DNA from: Dyella_A sp051962475
GTDB lineage: Bacteria > Pseudomonadota > Gammaproteobacteria > Xanthomonadales > Rhodanobacteraceae
Length of the DNA: 64,000 nucleotides
Assembly (NCBI RefSeq): GCF_051962475.1
Contig: NZ_JBQCCF010000028.1
Coordinates: 15,001 to 79,000, forward strand
Direction: 5' to 3'
Below, piece by piece: positions 22,554 to 30,634 of this stretch. The stretch's first letter is position 1. Every line of letters starts with the position of its first letter. The notes below the pieces were generated by a model. The model worked only from the letters and a program-made list of their open reading frames with translations. It was not told the DNA's origin and did no database searches. Made by a program: the position numbers and the translations under genes.

Positions 22554-22696
22554 GGTCGGTCGGCTCCATGGGTTCGGTGGACAGCGGCAGCCACGCCGAA
22601 TGCGCAGATACGTCTCATCGGCATGCCCGCGGCACGCTGCCCGCAAATGTCACTACCGGGCCAGGCAAGCCACCCGGCGCAACGGCACGCGACGCG

Positions 22697-22846
22697 TCAG
22701 GACGAGGATGGCTTCGGCTTCGCATCCGGCGCGTTCTGCGGCTGCCGCGGCGCATCGGGCGCCGGCTTGCGCTCGGTGCCGTGCTTATCCTTCGGCTGAC
22801 TCTCGTCGTAGCCGGACTTCTTCGGAACGGTGTCTTGCTTGGACAT
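22697..22846 (-). CDS. small hydrophilic hypothetical protein
   Basis: A 49-residue highly polar protein, rich in Lys, Pro, Asp and Ser (KKSGYDESQPKDKHGTERKP), with no hydrophobic segment. Such Lys/Pro-rich micro-proteins are common in xanthomonads, usually unannotated. It starts at an ATG with weak ribosome binding and lies about 140 bp upstream of the previous hypothetical gene on the same strand. Coding status rests only on composition and a clean stop, so the call is tentative. Confidence 0.4.
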   Translation of the reverse strand: MSKQDTVPKKSGYDESQPKDKHGTERKPAPDAPRQPQNAPDAKPKPSSS

Positions 22847-23156
22847 GGACGTGGCTGGGCAGCATGCGTAGGCGAGGAAACCCGAGCCTGACAACCCGGC
22901 GGCGCACGTGCGGTGAAGGGGGCGTGGCTTGTGGCTTGATGTTCGGTCGGCCAGGCGGGGAAGGGCGCCACACTGCCAACGTCCCTGCTCCCAATTCCGG
23001 TTGTTCCCCAAGCTGCGCGCCTACTTTGTGCGCTAGGTTGGCCGGGTCGGATGCTGGTGGCCCAACCCGCCGCAGCGACCGATGAAGGCTGAACCGGGGT
23101 ACTGACGTGCGGCCCTCGCTGTGCGGACAATGTGCATACACTTGAGGACCGCCGCC
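22847..23156. other. 310-bp intergenic region
   Basis: Divergent spacer between the small hydrophilic gene and the antitoxin gene. It contains short GTTGGCC/GGCCCAAC-like complementary arms near 23035-23070 and a GTGCATACAC box about 25 bp before the antitoxin start that could be an autoregulatory site. No convincing gene was found. Confidence 0.5.
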
Positions 23157-23432
23157 ATGACCACCGTTTCCCGTCAAACCACCTTCAATCTGCGTGCCAC
23201 GGTGGCCCAGCGCAGCCTGATTGACCAGGCGGCCCGGATGGCGGGCAAGAGCCGCACGGACTTCATGCTGGAGGCCGCCTGCGAGAGGGCCCAGCAGGTG
23301 CTGCTGGAGCAGACCGTGGTTGCCCCGGACGCCGCCCGCTTTAAGCGCTTGCAGGCGCTGCTGGATGCGCCGGTCGAACAGGGTGCCGCTCTACGCAAGC
23401 TGCTGCGTCGCCGGGTGCCGTGGGAGGCGTGA
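23157..23432 (+). CDS. DUF1778 (TacA-like) antitoxin, orphan
   Basis: A 91-residue ribbon-helix-helix protein of the DUF1778 family: SRQTTFNLRATVAQRSLIDQAA gives the RHH strand and first helix, followed by GKSRTDFMLEAACERAQ and a C-terminal toxin-binding tail ending LLRRRVPWEA. These antitoxins normally sit a few bases before a GNAT acetyltransferase toxin; none follows here (next gene starts 118 bp later and is unrelated). It may be a solitary repressor or a decayed pair. The ATG at 23157 after GAGGACCGCC was preferred to one 36 bp upstream. Confidence 0.85.
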   Translation: MTTVSRQTTFNLRATVAQRSLIDQAARMAGKSRTDFMLEAACERAQQVLLEQTVVAPDAARFKRLQALLDAPVEQGAALRKLLRRRVPWEA

Positions 23433-23550
23433 AGCGCCAAGGGCTGCATAACGTGGTGATCGTGCCGCCGGAGTCGTGAGATCTGGCGTGCGGATGATCG
23501 TTTGCCGTGCCGGTTCTACGGGATAGCCGTGCATATTCAAGGAGCGCTGG

Positions 23551-24939
23551 ATGGCTAAGTCGATTCGCAGCCTGGTGGCCGCGACCATCATGATCGTGCC
23601 GGTACTGATATCGATCGCGCCTGCCTGCGCCGAAGCGCCAGCGGCCACGCCCTCGATGGATGCCATACCGATGCTACGGCAGGCGCTCGATCGCCCTCCG
23701 CCGTTGGATGCCTTTAAATCCGCCGTGCTGCAGCAGCAGTTTGAGATGCTGGGCTTTAAGGCTGCTGCCGACCGGCTCGACGACTATCAACGCCTGCGCC
23801 TGTTGGGTACGGTCATGCCGCCGCCAGCCCAGGCAGCGGCAACGCTGCGCGACGTGGTGGCTGGGGCGCGTGTCACCCCTGCGCTGCGAGCCGCTGTCGC
23901 GCGAGCGGTGGCTGATGGCGTGGCGATAGGGTTTCCCGCTATCGCTGACGTGCAAAGCGCGAGCGCCCCGCACCTGCAGATGAGCGAGCAGGGTTTGGCA
24001 CATATCGATCGCCTCGCACCCGGTGCATGGGGCTATTTCAAAGGCGGGCAAGTGGACCCCGCGGAGACGGCCGCGCAGGCCGAGGCGTTCTACCTCGCCG
24101 CCGATATGCGTAATCGGCTGGCCATGAAGGCCGACCTCCACGTCGAGTATGAGCTGCCGTCCGGACAGACGCTGAGCTGCGAAGCGGACAAGGTACCCGC
24201 CGGCGATCATCGCGGCGGCCTGTGCCAAGTCAGGCTCGTCGGCCACGTAACCAGCCCGGAAGGCATCCGCTGGATGGCTTTGACGCCTGAGCAGAAAACC
24301 GCTTTGTACGACAACCTGCTCGCGTTGCGGCAGACCGCTGCGCCCGTACCGAAAGAGGGCACGGTCCGCATCGGTGAGCTGCATCTCACCATCGACACCG
24401 CAAGCGGAGCCATCCTGGATGGCGCATGGCGCGCCGCGGCCGCGACCGAAGCTCGGCAGCGGCTGCAGGCGGCGCCGTGCGAGGCGCTGGGCAACTGCAC
24501 CAGCGGCGTGGCACAGCTGGCGACGAGTCCCGCCGCCATCCATGCGGGGCTGACCTTGCTGGTGATGGCCTGCCTAGTGGTCTATCGGTTCCGCCAAGGC
24601 GGCACAGGCCGCCTTTGGCCGACCCTCGCCAAGCTCTATGCGCTGCTGTTCGTCCTGGCGATCGGCGTGAATGCGGCGGACCGCCCCACCGGCGCCACCC
24701 GCGGCGCACCGCTCAGCGGCACGCTCGGTTTCATGGCCAAGGCGGCGGTATCGATGCCATGGAGCTACTACTTCATTAGCGAAACACGGGACAGCGGACC
24801 ACTTCCCGGTGTTCCCGCCAAGACGCTAGCCGACGACTCGATCTGGTTATGGACTTTTGCCGGCTTGAACCAGGTGTTCTTGCTACTGATGGCATCCGGA
24901 GGCGAGTCGCGGAAGCCCTCAGTCGACGCCACCAGCTAA
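23551..24939 (+). CDS. exported multi-domain membrane protein of unknown function
   Basis: A 462-residue protein with a cleavable signal peptide (cleavage near Ala28, ACAEA). The mature part has a long alpha-rich periplasmic region (about 30-330) containing two cysteine pairs (SCEADK / GLCQV and APCEALGNC), then three transmembrane helices near 337-355, 366-384 and 425-450. The C terminus is polar. I do not recognise a family. GGAGCGCTGG precedes the ATG. It follows the orphan antitoxin gene on the same strand but with 118 bp between, so linkage is not evident. Confidence 0.7.
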   Translation: MAKSIRSLVAATIMIVPVLISIAPACAEAPAATPSMDAIPMLRQALDRPPPLDAFKSAVLQQQFEMLGFKAAADRLDDYQRLRLLGTVMPPPAQAAATLRDVVAGARVTPALRAAVARAVADGVAIGFPAIADVQSASAPHLQMSEQGLAHIDRLAPGAWGYFKGGQVDPAETAAQAEAFYLAADMRNRLAMKADLHVEYELPSGQTLSCEADKVPAGDHRGGLCQVRLVGHVTSPEGIRWMALTPEQKTALYDNLLALRQTAAPVPKEGTVRIGELHLTIDTASGAILDGAWRAAAATEARQRLQAAPCEALGNCTSGVAQLATSPAAIHAGLTLLVMACLVVYRFRQGGTGRLWPTLAKLYALLFVLAIGVNAADRPTGATRGAPLSGTLGFMAKAAVSMPWSYYFISETRDSGPLPGVPAKTLADDSIWLWTFAGLNQVFLLLMASGGESRKPSVDATS

Positions 24940-25046
24940 GCCCAGCGGGCGTTGGAGAGCATGCCGATGCATGGATGCTGGTATCCCCGTCGAACCTGCG
25001 CCTTCTCAGCATTACGCGTGCCGGCCCGAGAGTCGACGTGCACAGA

Positions 25047-25517
25047 TCACTTTCCAGGCGCTGAAGGGACGCTCTTACCCAGCACTCGCCGGATCTCGGT
25101 CGTCGCTTTCTCATCTGGCGCCGGATCGCCGGAGTAGGAGGCTCGCGTGATGCGGCAGTCACGGCAGATGTCGTCCTTGACGGAAGCGCTGATGCTGAAG
25201 GTCGTACTGCAACGACCTGAGTGGCTGCCAGGTACGGCAGGGCAGGCGAAGGTATAAGTCTTGACGGTCGAGACGGTGCCATCGGGCGCCTTGCCCGTCG
25301 CCTCCGTGACCACCTTCATGTTGGTCATGCCGGCGTGCTCATAGGCGTGCTGGTAGGTCTCGATCAGCGTGCTGTAGTGGGTGCCGTCGTAGATCGTCTC
25401 GGGTAGTTGCGGCTTCATGAAAGCGCACAGCAGGAGCACGGCCGGCAGTGCGGCCGTGACTATGACGGTACGGCCGGCCTTGCGCAGCCGGCCCTCGGGT
25501 GAACTGATGATGTGCAT
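25047..25517 (-). CDS. hypothetical membrane-anchored protein
   Basis: A 156-residue protein with an N-terminal hydrophobic segment (about residues 17-34) after a basic leader, so it is probably anchored with the remainder in the periplasm. The soluble part has four cysteines (FACP, GRCS, DICRDC) that may form disulfides. No family recognised. GGAGGG lies 3-4 nt before the ATG. The upstream neighbour on this strand is an RCC1-repeat fragment; the 3' end converges with the 462-residue protein gene. Confidence 0.6.
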   Translation of the reverse strand: MHIISSPEGRLRKAGRTVIVTAALPAVLLLCAFMKPQLPETIYDGTHYSTLIETYQHAYEHAGMTNMKVVTEATGKAPDGTVSTVKTYTFACPAVPGSHSGRCSTTFSISASVKDDICRDCRITRASYSGDPAPDEKATTEIRRVLGKSVPSAPGK

Positions 25518-25553
25518 CCGCCCTCCAGCCTAAGGAACGTCAACTGATGCCTC

Positions 25554-25868
25554 TCAATGCCGCCCCCACACCCAGACATCGCCATGCGCATCGATCGCTG
25601 CGCTGCTGTTGTAGCCAGCTGCGATCGCCACCGCCTTGCCGATGCCGGGCACCTGCCGCGGCAGCTCGGTGAACGGAGCCCGCTCGCCGCGGCCGTATTC
25701 GTTCTCGCAGGCGGGGCTGCCGTGCTGGCCAAGTTCGGTGTCGGCGTTCTCGCCCCAAGCCCAGACCTGGCCGTTACCGTCGAGCGCTAGCGCGTGGCGC
25801 TTGCCGGCAGCGATGGCGCGGATCGGCGGCTCATGGGCATCCTGCGTGGTGGCACCGAACGTGCGCAC
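25554..25868 (-). pseudogene. RCC1-repeat protein fragment
   Basis: About 104 codons show two RCC1-type repeats: AIAAGKRHALALDGNGQVWAWG and AIAAGYNSSAAIDAHGDVWVWG. Complete RCC1 propellers have seven blades and over 350 residues; here the frame is closed by TAA two codons before a GTG and ends right after WVWG, so both flanks are missing and no signal peptide remains. It is best read as a remnant of a secreted beta-propeller gene, though a two-blade protein cannot be excluded. Confidence 0.6.
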
Positions 25869-25895
25869 ACGTTAAGCCATTTGTAGATGCAATGG

Positions 25896-25921
25896 GCGGC
25901 CGCGACGACTTCTGCGGCCGC
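25896..25921. repeat. GCGGCCGC inverted pair
   Basis: Two copies of the self-complementary octamer GCGGCCGC (25896-25903 and 25914-25921) separated by 10 nt. They form a very stable hairpin immediately upstream of the RCC1 fragment. No T-tract follows on either strand. Confidence 0.6.
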
Positions 25922-25978
25922 TGCTATTGAAGCAAGCAAAGCCGCCTGGGAAAGCGGACGATGCATTTTGCAATTTTA

Positions 25979-25994
25979 CATAATATACATTATG
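25979..25994. repeat. AT-rich palindrome
   Basis: CATAAT-ATAC-ATTATG, 6-bp arms in the most AT-rich patch of the window, between the RCC1 remnant and the AhpD operon terminator. It may be a regulatory half-site pair or a junction of inserted DNA. Confidence 0.45.
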
Positions 25995-26083
25995 CGCGAT
26001 TGTAGATCGGCCACACCACGGGATTGCGCGCCGCTTCTCGAACGTTCGAGCCTGCGCCTGGCGTAGCGCCGGAGCCGGCCTGG

Positions 26084-26104
26084 AAAAATCCGACTGGTGT
26101 CGGA
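26084..26104 (-). terminator. intrinsic terminator after the AhpD-like gene
   Basis: On the minus strand a perfect 6-bp stem TCCGAC / GTCGGA with a 4-nt loop is followed directly by TTTTT, 14 bp downstream of the AhpD-like stop. It closes the exporter-porin-AhpD operon. Confidence 0.8.
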
Positions 26105-26118
26105 CTTCTTCATGGGTG

Positions 26119-26586
26119 TCAGGCCGGAAGCTTGCGAAACGCTATGGCAAAACGGTTCCAGCTGTTGACGGCGCTGACTGCCAAAGTCAGATCCACGAGT
26201 TGTGCGGGAGGAAACTCGAGCTTCACTCGTTGCCACAGATCGTCCGTGACGGTGTTGCCTGCGATCAGCGTCAACGCTTCGGCCCACTCGAGCGCCGCCC
26301 TTTCGCGTTCCGAGAAAAACGGGGTGTCGCGCCAGACCTGGAGCGTCGAAAGGCGCCGCTCCGCTTCACCAAGTTTCCTGGCGTCCGTCATGTGGCGGTC
26401 GAGGCAATAGGCGCATCCATTGAGCTGCGATACGCGGATCCGCACGAGTTCGACAAGGGGGCGTTCCAGGTCCGACCGGGCGACGCGTTGATCGAGCGTC
26501 GCCAAGGCGAGCATCGCACCCGGGCCGAAGGCAAAGAAGTTGAGGCGGGGTTCGGTAAGGTTTTCTTTTGCTGTTTGCGTATTCAT
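26119..26586 (-). CDS. AhpD-like carboxymuconolactone decarboxylase-family protein
   Basis: A 155-residue all-alpha protein with the AhpD core GCAYCLDRH: Cys58, Cys61 and His65 form the CxxCxxxH redox/proton-relay site. Family members act as alkylhydroperoxidase-like reductants of the AhpD type. The ATG shares one base with the TAA of the porin gene upstream (TAATG), so translation is coupled. It is the last gene before the terminator. Its place next to an exporter suggests detoxification of an exported electrophile or peroxide; that is inference. Confidence 0.85.
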   Translation of the reverse strand: MNTQTAKENLTEPRLNFFAFGPGAMLALATLDQRVARSDLERPLVELVRIRVSQLNGCAYCLDRHMTDARKLGEAERRLSTLQVWRDTPFFSERERAALEWAEALTLIAGNTVTDDLWQRVKLEFPPAQLVDLTLAVSAVNSWNRFAIAFRKLPA

Positions 26587-28085
26587 TAGTAGCGGTATGT
26601 CGCGTCGAGATAGGTATAGGTTCCAGAAGAGAATCCGGATCGACGTAATGCGTCGCCTGCCGCGAGGTGTTCGACATTCAGGCGAATTGCCAGGTGGCGG
26701 CTGACGGACCACGTGCTCGTCAGCCGTATGAGATTTCCGGTATGTTGGCCCTTGACCCGCTGGGTTCCGGCGTAGGCCCGAGCGCCGCCGGCATAGATCG
26801 CGTCTTCCGTATCCAGGCGTCGCGCGTACCCATATTCCACGGCGACGGACGTGCGCGGGCCGGGTGAGAAGGAAAGGCCGGGGGCAATCATCAACAGGTT
26901 GGAAAGGCCGAGAAACTGCCCTTCCCCCAGATAGTTCGAGCTTGCGTACAGTGAATTGATGTCGCGCACCGTACCGGTGCCGTATGCGCCGCCGCCAGAA
27001 GCGAGGTCGATGTGCGACGTCAGCCGCGGCTTCCAGCCCGAATCCGACAACGCGATGCTCTGGGTGGCAAAGATGCCCCAGGCACGCACGGGTCGCCCGC
27101 CGATGGTTCGCCCGCTCTGGCGCACCGTCGTCCAATCGAAGCGCATGCCAGCATGCCGCCCCCAGAGACGGACACCCACGGTGTCGCGAGTGTCCTGCCC
27201 CGCCTGGCCCGCCAGGCGATAGCTTGGATTCTCGCTATGGATCCAGAAGGGATCGAGGTAGGTATTCGGGCCGCCTTCGGACACGATGAAACTGGCGTTG
27301 ATGCCCTGCAGCTTTTCGCCCGGATTGGCGTGTTCGTCGAAGCCTCCCCGGCCGAGGCGGGTGGCTCGCAGGTCGAAGGCGCCAACTCGCAGGCGAGACG
27401 CGTGCGCATAAACGCGCACGCCATTCCAGGTCCTGTGCAGGTTGGGTCCGTCGCTAAGGCTGATGAGTTGGCGCGGGCCGTCGGAAAACTCCTGCCGCCC
27501 CACCATGGCGCCGGCAAGAACCTTACCTACGTTGCCATGGACGTCGACGAACGATTGTTGCAACGACGCTGCGTTGCGGAAGTTTGGTGTCGCGCTGCTG
27601 CGACGGCTGTCGACCTGCCCTGCGCCAACCTCGCCGTACAAGCGCAGGTGGCGATTGAGAGTCAGGTCCGCCCCAAGTAAGAGGCGGCTTTGGTCCTGAT
27701 TGAAGTCGTTGCCCCGACGAAGCTGCGCGTTGTCCGAGGACGTTGATCGCAATCGCAGCTCCGAACTGATGGTCAGGTAGCCGGAATCGCCGACCGGAAT
27801 GGCCTTGCCCAACGGTGCGCGGCCCTGAGCGGCCATGCCGGACCAGTCCTCTGCCCAGCGACTTGCTATGAAGCCATTTCCGAGTTCTGGGCCCCAACCG
27901 GCTGCCGTCAGCGGATAGGGATCGGCCGGCGTCGGCGTCGCCTGTCCGGGGCGGGATGTTCCGCGGCATTTGCTGCTTTCAGCAGCGAATGCGGTCGGGC
28001 CATGGAATGCCAGCGTGGTGGCCAACGCGATGGCCAGTAGATGAAGACGGGCGGACACGGGTTTCTCAGGAACGGGAGACGACAT
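26586..28085 (-). CDS. outer-membrane alginate-export-type porin
   Basis: A 499-residue beta-barrel: signal peptide ending TAFAAES, a stretch of about 60 residues, then alternating amphipathic strands with many Arg-Gly and Tyr/Trp turns, closing with an aromatic terminus (YLDATYRY). Motifs such as NRHLRLYGEVGAG, SFVDVHG and RTWNGVRVYA match the alginate-export (AlgE-like, PF13372) domain, which is also present in proteins not linked to alginate. No alginate genes are visible nearby. The start lies inside the exporter's last codons (20-bp overlap), so it is coupled to it. A pore for the exported compound is the simplest reading. Confidence 0.8.
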   Translation of the reverse strand: MSSPVPEKPVSARLHLLAIALATTLAFHGPTAFAAESSKCRGTSRPGQATPTPADPYPLTAAGWGPELGNGFIASRWAEDWSGMAAQGRAPLGKAIPVGDSGYLTISSELRLRSTSSDNAQLRRGNDFNQDQSRLLLGADLTLNRHLRLYGEVGAGQVDSRRSSATPNFRNAASLQQSFVDVHGNVGKVLAGAMVGRQEFSDGPRQLISLSDGPNLHRTWNGVRVYAHASRLRVGAFDLRATRLGRGGFDEHANPGEKLQGINASFIVSEGGPNTYLDPFWIHSENPSYRLAGQAGQDTRDTVGVRLWGRHAGMRFDWTTVRQSGRTIGGRPVRAWGIFATQSIALSDSGWKPRLTSHIDLASGGGAYGTGTVRDINSLYASSNYLGEGQFLGLSNLLMIAPGLSFSPGPRTSVAVEYGYARRLDTEDAIYAGGARAYAGTQRVKGQHTGNLIRLTSTWSVSRHLAIRLNVEHLAAGDALRRSGFSSGTYTYLDATYRY

Positions 28086-29493
28086 GTGAGGCTTGCCGAG
28101 CAAAGCTCACGGCAAGCAAGAGCGCTGCGACTACGAGCGCCGTCGCGACACTAAACGCCACGTGGGCACCGGCTGCGATGGCCGAGGCCGAAGCTGTGCC
28201 GACCTCGGGTGCATGCGTTCCAATGGCAAACACAGCCCCCATGGCGGAGGCACCCGTGACCAGGCCAAGATTGCGCGAAAGGTTCAGCAGACCGGAGACC
28301 ACACCGCGCTGTGCCGCTTCAGATCCAGCAAGTACGGCGGTGTTGTTGGCGGCTTGGAACGTCGCGTAACCCGCGGTGGTGATAATCAAAGGCAGCACGT
28401 ACCCCACGACGCCCAGCGATGCCGGAAGTACAGAGAGAGCCAGGCTGCCGATAGCCATCGCGGACAGTCCTGCGATCGTCACGGCCCTCGCACCAAAACG
28501 ATCAACCGACCGTCCGGCGGGCACTCCCGCCAGAGCCGCCACCAGAGGACCCGCCGTCATGACGAGGCCAACCGATGCCGGGCTCATCCCGAGCGATCGC
28601 GCAAGGTAAAAGGGCCCTACGACCAACGTGGTCATGGCAACCGTCGTGACCAGCGCACTCATCGTAAAGCCGGCGCTCACCGTGCGGTCCCGGAACAGCC
28701 CGAGGCGGACGAGCGGCGAGGCGACCCGGGATTCCACCCAGATGAAAAGTCCGGCGGCCGCGATGGCCACTGCCAGCAAACCAAAGCTGCCGGACGATCC
28801 GCGCGCGATGGTCATGGAAAGGGCGTACGCTGCGAGCGTCAGCGCGAGGAGAATCGAACCGGCCAGATCGAAGGGTGCTCGACGCCCATGCGGCGGATCC
28901 ATCGGCAACGCAATGTAAGCCAGCGCCAGTGCCGCGAAGCCCAACGGCACGTTGAGAAAAAAGATGGAGCGCCAGCCAAGGCCGGCAATCAACATACCGC
29001 CGAGCGAAGGGCCGAGGGCGGTGCCCACCGCCGACATGGTGCCGAGGAATCCCATGGCGCGCCCTGCCCGGTCCTTTGGCACCGTGTCACCCACCAGCGC
29101 CATCGACAAGGCCATCATGACGGCAGCGCCGAGGCCCTGCCCGATGCGTCCAACAACGAGCATCCACAGATCGGTCGAGGAGCCACACACGATCGAGGCC
29201 ATGGTGAACAAACCCACACCGCCCATCATCAGTCGCCGCCGCCCGATGAGGTCACCGAGTCGGCCGACGCTGACAACCAAAGCCGTCACTGCGAGCAGGT
29301 AGGCCAGCACGACCCATTGCACAGCGCGGAAACTGGTGTGGAAAACATCGACAAACGTCGGCAACGCCACGTTGGCGATGCTGGTGCCAAGCGACGACAG
29401 CAACATCGTCATTGCCAGGCACGCCAGGGCGAACGGAACGCTCCCGGCCCCTGGTGTGGTGGTGGATCCAAAGCGAAATACGGAACGGAACAT
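28066..29493 (-). CDS. MFS exporter, DHA2 (EmrB/QacA-like) family
   Basis: A 475-residue transporter with about fourteen predicted helices. DHA2 motifs are present: GRLGDLIGRRRLMMGG (motif A) after helix 2, LVVGRIGQGLGAA in helix 4 and GPSLGGMLIAGLGWRSIFFLNVP (motif C region, quoted in part as LGPSLGGMLI and WRSIFFLN). Function: proton-driven export of a drug-like or hydrophobic compound. It heads the exporter-porin-AhpD operon and is divergent from a LysR-type gene, the usual arrangement for inducible efflux. Confidence 0.88.
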   Translation of the reverse strand: MFRSVFRFGSTTTPGAGSVPFALACLAMTMLLSSLGTSIANVALPTFVDVFHTSFRAVQWVVLAYLLAVTALVVSVGRLGDLIGRRRLMMGGVGLFTMASIVCGSSTDLWMLVVGRIGQGLGAAVMMALSMALVGDTVPKDRAGRAMGFLGTMSAVGTALGPSLGGMLIAGLGWRSIFFLNVPLGFAALALAYIALPMDPPHGRRAPFDLAGSILLALTLAAYALSMTIARGSSGSFGLLAVAIAAAGLFIWVESRVASPLVRLGLFRDRTVSAGFTMSALVTTVAMTTLVVGPFYLARSLGMSPASVGLVMTAGPLVAALAGVPAGRSVDRFGARAVTIAGLSAMAIGSLALSVLPASLGVVGYVLPLIITTAGYATFQAANNTAVLAGSEAAQRGVVSGLLNLSRNLGLVTGASAMGAVFAIGTHAPEVGTASASAIAAGAHVAFSVATALVVAALLLAVSFARQASHVVSRS

Positions 29494-29637
29494 GGCAGCT
29501 CTCCAGGCGACCGCGGCGCACGCGGCGCGGACGGAGAGAGAGCCTAGGAGCCGGGCTGAGATGCCAGAAGACGCATGAATCGAAAAGTATTAGTGCACCA
29601 GACGCCCGCTGTGGCCGGAGCCCGGGAGTTGTTAGAT

Positions 29638-30537
29638 ATGTCCATGCCTGATCTCAATCTCCTGGTGACCCTCGACGTCCTGCTGACGGAAGGAAGCGTC
29701 GTGCGGGCGGCGCGACGCCTCCAACTGAGTGCCTCGGCGATGAGTCGGGCGCTTGCGCGATTGCGCGAGGCGACCGGCGACCCGCTTCTCGTCCGTGCCG
29801 GACGCGGACTCGTGCCGACACCGCGGGCGCTGGCGTTGCGGGGCCGGGTCCGGCAGGTGGTCGATGACGCAGAGGCGGTGCTGCGCCCTGCACTCAAGCT
29901 CGACCTCGCCTCACTCTCGCGCACTTTTTCGATTCGCAGCACGGAGGGTTTCGTCGAGACCTTCGGCCCTGCTCTGCTCGCACGCATCGAGACCGAAGCC
30001 CCGGGTGTGCGGCTGTGGTTCGTACCCAAGCTGGACAAGGACAGTACCGCGCTGCGTGATGGCGTGGTCGACCTCGAAACCGGTGTTACCAGCAAGTCCA
30101 TGGGGCCGGAGATAAGAACGCAGGGTCTATTCCGCGATCGCTTCGTTGGCATCGTGCGTAAGGGACACGCCTTGGCCCGGGGAAAGGTGACGCCCGAACG
30201 TTATGCCGGAGGGGCACACATCCTGATATCCCGGCGCGGGCTCGAGATGGCGCCAGTCGACCACGCGCTCGAAAAGCTCGGTTTATCGAGACGCTGCGTG
30301 GTGACCGTAGGCGGTTTCAGCCCGGCCATCGTGCTTGCAGGCGAGTCCGACATGATCGCGACCGTACCGGAGCGGCACACACAGAGTCTGTGGCGAGGCC
30401 TGCATTGCTTTGCGCTTCCGGTGGAGGTGCCTCAGTTCACCATTTCCCTGTTCTGGCATCCACGCCTGGATGCGGACCCGGCGCACCAATGGTTGAGGTC
30501 TCTCGTAGCCACGGTTTGCCGGCAGGGGCAGCCATGA
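29638..30537 (+). CDS. LysR-type transcriptional regulator
   Basis: A 299-residue LTTR. The winged HTH occupies residues 1-65 (DLNLLVTLDVLLTEGSVVRAA; ASAMSRALARLREATGDPLLVRAG, both in part), and the effector domain follows, with FVGIVRKGH and the late SDMIATVPERH elements typical of NodD/YbhD-like members. The ATG at 29638 was preferred because the domain begins there and GGGAG precedes it; an ATG 63 bp upstream (29575) would lie in the operator region. It diverges from the DHA2 exporter gene and is likely its regulator. Confidence 0.85.
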   Translation: MSMPDLNLLVTLDVLLTEGSVVRAARRLQLSASAMSRALARLREATGDPLLVRAGRGLVPTPRALALRGRVRQVVDDAEAVLRPALKLDLASLSRTFSIRSTEGFVETFGPALLARIETEAPGVRLWFVPKLDKDSTALRDGVVDLETGVTSKSMGPEIRTQGLFRDRFVGIVRKGHALARGKVTPERYAGGAHILISRRGLEMAPVDHALEKLGLSRRCVVTVGGFSPAIVLAGESDMIATVPERHTQSLWRGLHCFALPVEVPQFTISLFWHPRLDADPAHQWLRSLVATVCRQGQP

Positions 30538-30634
30538 GGACGGCAACGCTGCTAGTCGAACGGAAACCAGCGCATCTGCACCGGCAGGATCGTGCCCCTT
30601 ACATCTCAACACCCGACACCCTTAGGTAAAAGCC

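Noticed and set aside
28093..29547. 484-residue plus-strand frame opposite the DHA2 exporter
   Set aside because: Composition is a mirror of the exporter gene; no ribosome site or family signal.
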